A stretch of DNA of 54,822 nucleotides. It comes from JAIOPA01 sp964655175 (lineage in GTDB: Bacteria; Eisenbacteria; RBG-16-71-46). The notes beneath the pieces are model-generated. The model was not told the DNA's origin, searched no databases, and saw nothing but the letters and a program-made list of their open reading frames with translations. Positions 49,208-54,822 of this stretch are shown one piece after another. Location: positions 1-54,822 of the forward strand of contig CAZZLY010000011.1 of the NCBI GenBank assembly GCA_964655175.1. The letters are read 5' to 3'. The first letter of the stretch is position 1; each line of letters begins with the position of its first letter. Position numbers and translations under genes: made by a program.

Positions 49208-49740
49208 TAGCGGAAGAGATGGACACGATGGGACCGGAATGCGTTGCCGCGGTGACACCCGATCTGCCGCACAACGCTTCCGCTCGCGACGTGGGAACGG
49301 CATCACCTGCCGCGCACGCGGTCCCATGGGTGCGGTGCAAGCCCTTGTGAAACGGCCCTGTCACGAGCGTGGCGGATGTGGTCGCGGCGATGCTCATGGA
49401 CCGCTGTCGAGGGGCGCGGCGCGTGCTCGATCGGGGCTCGGACACGCATGGGCCCGGGGGGCGCGGGAGTTCGTCCTGTTCCCGAACATTAGAAGTGGGC
49501 CACCGCGGATTCATGCCTTTTTGACTGGTCCATTGGTCGAATTGTCAGAGCCAATGGACTGTCCGGCAATAGTTTCCGGATTTTCCCGTGACGAAGGTTC
49601 CTGTTCTGCGGGGAGCCTGCGGTCCACCTGCGGAAATCCCGGTCCGCCGCGTCGGCGATCCTCTGCGCTGTGGGGGTGCGCGCCCCGCGTGCCCGCCAGG
49701 GGCGGGCGCTCACTCAATGGGGGCCTGCCCCTCGGGAGCC
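49208..49740. other. Intergenic region between activator gene and sorting-domain protein
   Basis: About 530 bases without a credible gene. Roughly 49480-49600 is clearly lower in GC than its surroundings and contains a hairpin (49529-49560) and a loose relative of the CCGG motif (49575). The rest shows nothing I can name. Confidence 0.6.
49529..49560. repeat. Inverted repeat GTCCATTGG / CCAATGGAC
   Basis: A perfect 9-bp inverted repeat with a 14-base spacer in the low-GC patch. No U tract on either side, so an operator or RNA hairpin is more likely than a terminator. Confidence 0.5.
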
Positions 49741-50703
49741 TCAGTCCGCCAGACGCGTCAGCCGCTGGACCGCATGCTGGCCGTCGGCGTCGATCCGCGC
49801 CAGGTACACACCCGCGGGCAGACCGTCGGTCCAGGCGGCGGGCAGCGCCACCTGCTGTGGCCCGGCGGCGCGACGGCCGAGGGCGGCCGTCCGCTGGCGG
49901 CGGCCGGCGAGGTCGTAGAGGTCCAGCCGGACCTCGGCGGCTTGCTCGAGCGTGAACGCGACCTGCAGCGCCCCGCGCAGCGGGTTCGGCCCGAGGCTCA
50001 GTCGCAGATCGGCGCGCGGCGCGGGATGCCACGCGGCCGCGACGCTGGCCGCCAGCTGCGTGGCGGCCGCACTCAGGCGCTCGTTGCGCAGCCGGGTGAG
50101 CGCGCCCTCGTCGCCACGCAGGTGGGCGTCCTCGACCTCGGCGCGCACCGCCGCGGTCTCGTGGGCGAGCAGGTTCAATGCGCCCGCGCGGGACTCGCGC
50201 ACGTTGCGCACGTGCACCCCGCCGAGCGTCGCGGGATCGAAGTCATCGGTGAAGTGCGCGCGCGCGCCCTCGCACTCGTCCTGCTCTCCGGTGACGGTGC
50301 GGTACGGATCGGCGAGATCGCAGGCGGCCTGCGCCAGCCGGACGATCGCGTACGCGGCCTTGTCCCGATCCCCGAGCGCCCAGGCGACGCGCAGATCGCG
50401 TTCGGCGCAGGCGTAGGCCTCGACCAGGCCACCCTCGAGGCCGCCCTCCCCCCACCGGCCGCGACGACCGCTCTCGCAGCGCTCGGGATCGAGGTCGGCG
50501 TCCGCCAGCAGCTCGTCGAGCTCGTGCGCGAGCACGGGGGACGGCAGCGTCGCGCGCGCGCTCAACGGCAGCCCCTCGACGACGCGCTCGAGCACCGCCG
50601 CGGTCGCGTCGTGACGATAGGCGTGCGCCGGGGTCGCCGTCAGGGGCGACACCGGACTCACGACGATGAGGAGCAGGGATGCGAGGGCACGACGCAGCGA
50701 CAA
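49741..50703 (-). CDS. Secreted protein with C-terminal FlgD-like/sorting-type domain
   Basis: A 320-aa protein. The start is uncertain: a TTG at 50703 gives a good Sec signal (RRALASLLLIVVSPVSPLTATPAHA) but has no clear ribosome site. The main part is helical and acidic, with His/Asp residues such as LAHELDELLADADLD and RLAQAACDLADPYR that recall zinc-dependent phospholipase C/S1 nuclease folds; I would not assign activity. Residues 237-320 are a sorting-type domain (GPNPLRGALQVAFTL, VRLDLYDLAGRRQRTAAL, GLPAGVYLARI) like that of the VCBS protein at 1287. Confidence 0.75.
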   Translation of the reverse strand: MSLRRALASLLLIVVSPVSPLTATPAHAYRHDATAAVLERVVEGLPLSARATLPSPVLAHELDELLADADLDPERCESGRRGRWGEGGLEGGLVEAYACAERDLRVAWALGDRDKAAYAIVRLAQAACDLADPYRTVTGEQDECEGARAHFTDDFDPATLGGVHVRNVRESRAGALNLLAHETAAVRAEVEDAHLRGDEGALTRLRNERLSAAATQLAASVAAAWHPAPRADLRLSLGPNPLRGALQVAFTLEQAAEVRLDLYDLAGRRQRTAALGRRAAGPQQVALPAAWTDGLPAGVYLARIDADGQHAVQRLTRLAD

Positions 50704-50760
50704 GTCGCGGACCGCGGGCTCGCGCGTGGGGGCGCTTCACCGTGGGTCGGCTTGGGCGTT

Positions 50761-50783
50761 CCCACCGCGAGTCGAGCGGTGGG
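50761..50783 (-). terminator. Hairpin after O-antigen ligase gene
   Basis: CCCACCGC (50761-50768) pairs with GCGGTGGG (50776-50783) over a 7-base loop, between the ligase stop and the next gene. No U tract. Confidence 0.45.
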
Positions 50784-50931
50784 CTCAGGTGGAGAGACTC
50801 CCGATCCGGGTCGGCGTGGGGCGTCCCCGGCGGGACGGGTGACGGCGCGTGGGGTCCCTTGATTGTCCCCCAGCCGGATCGCGCGTCTCAAGCCCGGGAT
50901 GCACGCGCCGGGCGGACGGGATCGCGCTGGC

Positions 50932-52299
50932 TCAGGCCCGCGCGCGGGCCTGCGTGCGCTCGAACGCCGCTAACACGGCCGCCAGCAACACCAAGCACAG
51001 CTTGTACTGCTCGCCGTACACGGTGGACTCGACCTGATTGTGCGCCAACATGCCCGCCCACGCGGCCAGCAGACCGCCATACAGGGCCTGCTCGGCCGGG
51101 CTTTTTGCACCGCGCCACAGTCGCCAGGCCTGCACGAGCGGCCACACGAGCAACGCCAGCCCCAGCAGCGCCCCGGGCAGACCGACCTCGGCGAGCAACC
51201 CCAGCCCCAACTGGTGCGGCACCGTGTCCACGCCGCGCAGCACGTGCGAGGCGACCGAGAAGTTGTTGAGCCCCAGTCCCAGCAGGGGATGCGACGTGAA
51301 CGCGTTCCACGCCAGTCGGTACAGATCGACGCGCTCGTTCATGGAGTAGTCCACCGCCGATTGCGCGAGACGGTAGGCCATGACCTGCTTGAGCGGGCCC
51401 ACCGTGAACACGAGCCCGAGGGCGACGAGCAGCAGGACCACCACGAACGCGGCACGGCGCATGCCGCGCCCGCCCATGGCGAACACGGGCAGCGCGGTGA
51501 CGACCATCGCGAGCATGGCCCCCTTCGAGGCCGAGAGCGCGAGGCCCATGCCGCACAGCGCCATCGCGGCGCCCCAACCCCACGCTTCCGCGCGCGTGTC
51601 GGACGACAGCGCCCGGCCGAGCGCGAGGGGCAGCGCCAGGATGAGGAAGCCGGCGAGGTAGTTGGATCGACCCCACGGCAGGTCGACCTGCTTCATCATG
51701 ACCGCGAACACCGGACCGGCGGGATGTGTGAGCGTCACGAACAGCATGCCGCACGCCATCACCGCCGCGGTCACGACGAGGGCGCCGAGCAGCAGACGCG
51801 CGCGCGCGCCGTCGCGCGTCCACGCGAACGCGGCCGCACCCGCGAGCCCGGCGACCACCCACTCCTTGATCTCGGCGATCGCCGTGAGCGGATCGAGTGC
51901 CCCCAGCAACCCGACGCACGACCACGCAACGAATCCGGCCAGCAACGCGAGGAACGGCGCGCGCGGAACCTCGAGCACGCCCCCGGCACGAAGCGCCGCG
52001 ACCATCAGTCCCAGCGCGACCACGCCGTCCACGACGAGGACCTTGCCGCTCTGTCCCCCCGCACCCACCGCGCCCAGTTCACCGGCGAGGATCGAGAGCG
52101 GGATCGCGAGCAGCCACACTCCCCCGAGCCCGAAGCGCTGCACGAGCGCGCGCAGCGACAAGACCGTCCCCACGAGCGCGACGATCACCCCGGGCACGAG
52201 CGCGGGCTGGCGCAACGAGGTCGCGAACACCGCGAGCGCGATCGGCAGCACCGCGAGCGCCCACCAGAACGCGCGCCCCGCGACGAGTGGACGCGTCAC
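50932..52299 (-). CDS. O-antigen ligase/polymerase (Wzy/WaaL-like)
   Basis: A 455-aa protein with about twelve membrane segments. I start at a GTG with GGAGGG five bases upstream that overlaps the glycosyltransferase stop by GTGA; a GTG five codons earlier is possible. LSASKGAMLAMVVTALPVF and the large loop with AWNAFTSHPLLGLGLNNFS followed by PHQLGLGLLAEVGLPGALLGLALL are the Wzy_C signature. It joins or polymerises polysaccharide at the outer face of the inner membrane. It ends the polysaccharide operon. Confidence 0.87.
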   Translation of the reverse strand: MTRPLVAGRAFWWALAVLPIALAVFATSLRQPALVPGVIVALVGTVLSLRALVQRFGLGGVWLLAIPLSILAGELGAVGAGGQSGKVLVVDGVVALGLMVAALRAGGVLEVPRAPFLALLAGFVAWSCVGLLGALDPLTAIAEIKEWVVAGLAGAAAFAWTRDGARARLLLGALVVTAAVMACGMLFVTLTHPAGPVFAVMMKQVDLPWGRSNYLAGFLILALPLALGRALSSDTRAEAWGWGAAMALCGMGLALSASKGAMLAMVVTALPVFAMGGRGMRRAAFVVVLLLVALGLVFTVGPLKQVMAYRLAQSAVDYSMNERVDLYRLAWNAFTSHPLLGLGLNNFSVASHVLRGVDTVPHQLGLGLLAEVGLPGALLGLALLVWPLVQAWRLWRGAKSPAEQALYGGLLAAWAGMLAHNQVESTVYGEQYKLCLVLLAAVLAAFERTQARARA

Positions 52300-53438
52300 G
52301 CGGCCCTCCGCCACGCGGCCTCACGCGTGCCGAGCACCTCGCGGTAATCGTGCGACAGCGCCTCGCGCGTGCGATCGAGCGAGAACACCTGGGCGAAGGT
52401 CGGCCCCGTGCGCGCGAAGCGCGCGCGCGTCGCGTGATCGCGCGCTGCAGCGACCAGCGCCTCGGTCCACGACGCCACGTCGGGCTCGACCAACCAACCG
52501 GCCTCGCCGTTCGCCAGCACCTCGGGGATGCCACCCACGCGCGAGCCCGCCACCGGGATCCCGGCCGCGAGCGCCTCGACGAGCGCGATGCCCAACCCCT
52601 CGCTGCGCGACGGCGCCGCGAACAGGTCGAATGCGGCCAGGTACGGACGCACGTCGCTGTGCTCGCCCACGAAGTGCACCCGCTGATGCAAGCCGAGTTC
52701 GTGCGAACGCGCGACGAGTCGGTCCCGCTCGGCCCCGTCGCCCACGAGGATCACCTCGAGTCCGGGCACGCGGTGCAGCGCACCGGAGGCCGCCTCGAGC
52801 AGCACGTCGAGCCCCTTGCGCGGATCGAAGCGCGCCACCGCGCCCACGACGAACGTGCCCGGGCGCACGCCCAGCACGTCGCGGGCCGCGTCGCGCATGC
52901 CCGCGAGGTCACGGAAGCCCGAGAGATCGGCGCCGTTGTAGAGCACGGTCGTGCGCGCGCCGAGTCCGGCGTCGTGATCCGCGATCGCCGAACGCACGGC
53001 CTCGCTCACCGCGAACACGTGCGCGCAGCGGTGCAGCGCCGCGTGCGCCAGACGACGCACCGGATGGAACCTCCGCTCGCGCCAGTCCGAGACGTTGTGA
53101 CAGGTCGCCACGACGGGCGTGCGACCCACGAAGGGCGCGAGCGCGACGCACGCGATCGTCGCGCGTGCCAGATGCGCGTGCACGAGATCGGGCGCATACG
53201 CGCGCCACCAGGCTGCGAGCCCCAACAGTCCCGGACGTCGCACGGGGATGCGGCTCGGCAGCCGCAGGTCCCAGCCGGCGGCCGGCTTGAGTTCGAGGCT
53301 CACGACCTCGACCTGCCATTCCGCCGGATCGAGGCACGCCGCCTGCTCGAGCGCGGCACGCTGCGCGCCACCCGCGGCGAGATCGTTGAGCACGATCGCG
53401 ATCCGACGACGGCGCGGCACCTGCGGAACGGTGGTCAT
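52296..53438 (-). CDS. Glycosyltransferase family 4-type
   Basis: A 380-aa GT-B enzyme. N-terminal IAIVLNDLAAGGAQRAALEQA and LVHAHLARA, C-terminal GAVARFDPRKGLDVLLEA, VILVGDGAERD, VHFVGEHSDV and the donor-binding SRSEGLGIALVEALAAGIPVAGSRVGGIPEVL with the E-x7-E motif. It transfers a sugar to a lipid-linked glycan at the cytoplasmic face. Acceptor unknown. It lies four bases from the transferase gene upstream. Confidence 0.93.
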   Translation of the reverse strand: MTTVPQVPRRRRIAIVLNDLAAGGAQRAALEQAACLDPAEWQVEVVSLELKPAAGWDLRLPSRIPVRRPGLLGLAAWWRAYAPDLVHAHLARATIACVALAPFVGRTPVVATCHNVSDWRERRFHPVRRLAHAALHRCAHVFAVSEAVRSAIADHDAGLGARTTVLYNGADLSGFRDLAGMRDAARDVLGVRPGTFVVGAVARFDPRKGLDVLLEAASGALHRVPGLEVILVGDGAERDRLVARSHELGLHQRVHFVGEHSDVRPYLAAFDLFAAPSRSEGLGIALVEALAAGIPVAGSRVGGIPEVLANGEAGWLVEPDVASWTEALVAAARDHATRARFARTGPTFAQVFSLDRTREALSHDYREVLGTREAAWRRAA

Positions 53439-53442
53439 GGGA

Positions 53443-54603
53443 TCAGGCCACGCGCACGGGATCGCGCGCGGGCTCCTCGGGCGTGCCCGGGACGGACACG
53501 ACCGGGTGGGAGACGGACGTGATCGTGGAGCGCCGCCGCGCGAGGCGGAAGCGCCATCCCATCCACGACCACGTCACAACGAGACCGACGGTGAGCCCCG
53601 TGCCCCACGCCCCGAGGCGCGTGCACGCGACCGCCGCCAGTCCGAACGACAACGCCACCGCCCACAGCACGGCGGCCGAACGACGGGGCGAGAGCCCCGC
53701 GTCCTGCAACTGATGGTGCACGTGGCCACGATCGGCGGTGAACACCCGCCGCGGCAGCGCACGCACGAATCCGAACAGCGAGGCCGACTCGCGCGCCCCG
53801 GCCCACGACCGACGCAGGATCGCGAAGCTCGTGTCGCCGAGCGGCACCGCGAGCAGCAGCGCGGGCACGAGCGGGAACGCGCCCACGGTGTCCGAGGACG
53901 CGGCGCGCAGCGTGAGCGCCGCGAGCACGACGCCGGTGAACAGACTGCCCGCGTCGCCCATGAAGATCAGCGCCGGGTGGAGGTTGAACCACAGGAAGCC
54001 GAGCAGGGCGCCGCCGAGCGCGACCGCGACCATCCGCTCCGCCGGCGACAGCCCCGGTGCGAGCAGCACCGCGAAGCACGCCATGACGCCGATACCGCCC
54101 GCCAGTCCATCGAGCCCATCGATGAGGTTGACCGCGTTGATGACGAGCACGCTCCATGCGAGCGTCACCGGCAGACTCCAGACGCCGAGCGTCACCTCGA
54201 ACAGGCCCGGCACGCCCAGACGGTCGACGCGCCAGCCGCCCGCCCACAACACGAGCGAGGCGACGATGCACAGCACGAGCTTGGCCAGCGCCGGCAGATT
54301 GACGCGGTCGTCCACCTGCCCCGTGAGTCCCATGAGTCCGGCCGCCACGAGCAGCGCGAGCACGGGGCCGTGCTCCAGGGCGAGCGGGCCGTGCGCGCCG
54401 GTGACCACGGCGAGCGTGCCGAGCGCACAGGCGAAGCCCCAGACGATGCCGATGCCGCCCAGACGCGGCGTGGGCCGCCGATGCACGCGACGACCGCCGG
54501 GCTGGTCCACGATGCGCAGACGCACCGCGATGACGCGCACGAGCTCGGTCGCGGTGATCGCCCCGAGCAACGCGACGCCGAAGACCATGACGGGCGAGAG
54601 CAT
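53443..54603 (-). CDS. WecA/MraY-type undecaprenyl-phosphate sugar-phosphate transferase
   Basis: A 386-aa polytopic protein. DQPGGRRVHRRPTPRLGGIGI, GQVDDRVNLPALAKL (the DDxxN/D motif), NAVNLIDGLDGLAGG, LWFNLHPALIFMGDAGS and the His-rich loop DRGHVHHQLQDAG are the family's catalytic motifs. It starts glycan synthesis by moving a HexNAc-phosphate to the lipid carrier. The ATG ends at 54603, one base after the upstream stop. It resembles WecA/TagO more than MraY. Confidence 0.92.
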   Translation of the reverse strand: MLSPVMVFGVALLGAITATELVRVIAVRLRIVDQPGGRRVHRRPTPRLGGIGIVWGFACALGTLAVVTGAHGPLALEHGPVLALLVAAGLMGLTGQVDDRVNLPALAKLVLCIVASLVLWAGGWRVDRLGVPGLFEVTLGVWSLPVTLAWSVLVINAVNLIDGLDGLAGGIGVMACFAVLLAPGLSPAERMVAVALGGALLGFLWFNLHPALIFMGDAGSLFTGVVLAALTLRAASSDTVGAFPLVPALLLAVPLGDTSFAILRRSWAGARESASLFGFVRALPRRVFTADRGHVHHQLQDAGLSPRRSAAVLWAVALSFGLAAVACTRLGAWGTGLTVGLVVTWSWMGWRFRLARRRSTITSVSHPVVSVPGTPEEPARDPVRVA

Positions 54604-54604
54604 G

Positions 54605-54822
54605 TCAGGCCACCCGATCCCGCGCGTTGCGCGTGTACATGGCATCGAGGCGATCGAGCATGGTCTCGACCGTCCACGCCTCGGTCACCTGCTGGCGTCC
54701 CGCGAGGCCCATGGCGCGCGCCCGGCGGCGATCGCGCAACACGGTGTCGAGTCGCGCGGTGAGCTTGTCGACGTCCCGCGTCGGGACGATGAAGCCGTTC
54801 TCGCCCTCGCGCACGACCTCCC
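54605..54822 (-). CDS. Glycosyltransferase C-terminal fragment, runs off the window
   Basis: About 72 residues of the end of a GT4-type enzyme: EVVREGENGFIVPTRDVDKLTARLDTVLRD and the closing helix YTRNAR. The EVV-x-x-G-x-N-G-x-x-V block follows the donor-binding glutamate, so the catalytic core lies beyond the window edge. It is the most upstream visible gene of the polysaccharide operon. Confidence 0.85.
   Translation of the reverse strand, partial: EVVREGENGFIVPTRDVDKLTARLDTVLRDRRRARAMGLAGRQQVTEAWTVETMLDRLDAMYTRNARDRVA

Noticed and set aside
49336..49351. Possible sigma-54 -12 box (GGGCTTGCA, minus strand)
   Set aside because: It matches the flgB -12 half but lacks the GG of the -24 element at the right distance.
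1..54822. CRISPR arrays, insertion sequences, integrases, prophage genes
   Set aside because: No regularly spaced repeats, transposase motifs or phage proteins were seen.

Overview
The window is a chromosomal segment of roughly 70% GC from a flagellated diderm bacterium. The evidence for two membranes is P- and L-ring genes, an OmpW-like barrel, lipoproteins and an ApbE flavin transferase. Two secreted proteins (1287-3593 and 49741-50703) end in the FlgD-like/type A sorting-type domain typical of the Fibrobacteres-Chlorobi-Bacteroidetes side of the tree, and one of them carries VCBS/FG-GAP and ASPIC/UnbV modules. Together with the high GC and an alphaproteobacteria-like FlaF/FlbT pair, this suggests a deep-branching lineage such as Candidatus Eisenbacteria or a neighbour. 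That placement is inference. A run of exactly 100 N at 19944-20043 shows this is a draft scaffold.

Layout. 1-11.9 kb is mixed: tRNA-Cys, a META-type lipoprotein, a VCBS-repeat surface protein, a thermonuclease-like protein, a CarH-like B12 light/cobalamin regulator, a glutathione peroxidase, a SCO1-type protein, an OmpW-like protein, and a tight TlpA / DUF4266 / DUF3570 / ApbE operon of unknown role. From 12.0 to 49.2 kb is an almost unbroken flagellar locus. From 49.7 kb to the end is a second sorting-domain protein, then an O-antigen ligase, two glycosyltransferases and a WecA/MraY-type sugar-phosphate transferase, read leftward as one polysaccharide operon.

Flagellar logic. At the head (49.0 kb) is an NtrC-type sigma-54 activator. 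Three long leftward operons follow: flgB-flgC-(94-aa unknown)-fliE-F-G-H-I-J-motE-fliK-flgD-flgE; fliL-M-N-fliOP(fused)-Q-R-flhB-A-F-G-fliA-(DUF2802-like); and flgF-G-A-H-I-J-N-K. Each of these operons and the activator gene itself has a recognisable -24/-12 sigma-54 promoter. A recurrent near-palindrome, CCGG-N3-TTCCTGCCG, lies near these promoters, once between flgL and flgM and twice inside flhG; it is a good candidate for the activator's binding site. Late genes (fliC, flgL, flgM, HDOD gene, motA) instead share CTCAW-N15-ACCGAYAN, a sigma-28-like promoter. This predicts a cascade: sigma-54/activator, then FliA, then FlgM release and late genes. Post-transcriptional control of flagellin probably uses FlbT/FlaF encoded right after fliC; no csrA or fliW is present in the window.

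Most junctions in the operons are 4-base ATGA or GTGA overlaps, which argues for translational coupling and fixes many starts. fliD and fliS are not in the window. I saw no CRISPR array, insertion sequence or prophage.
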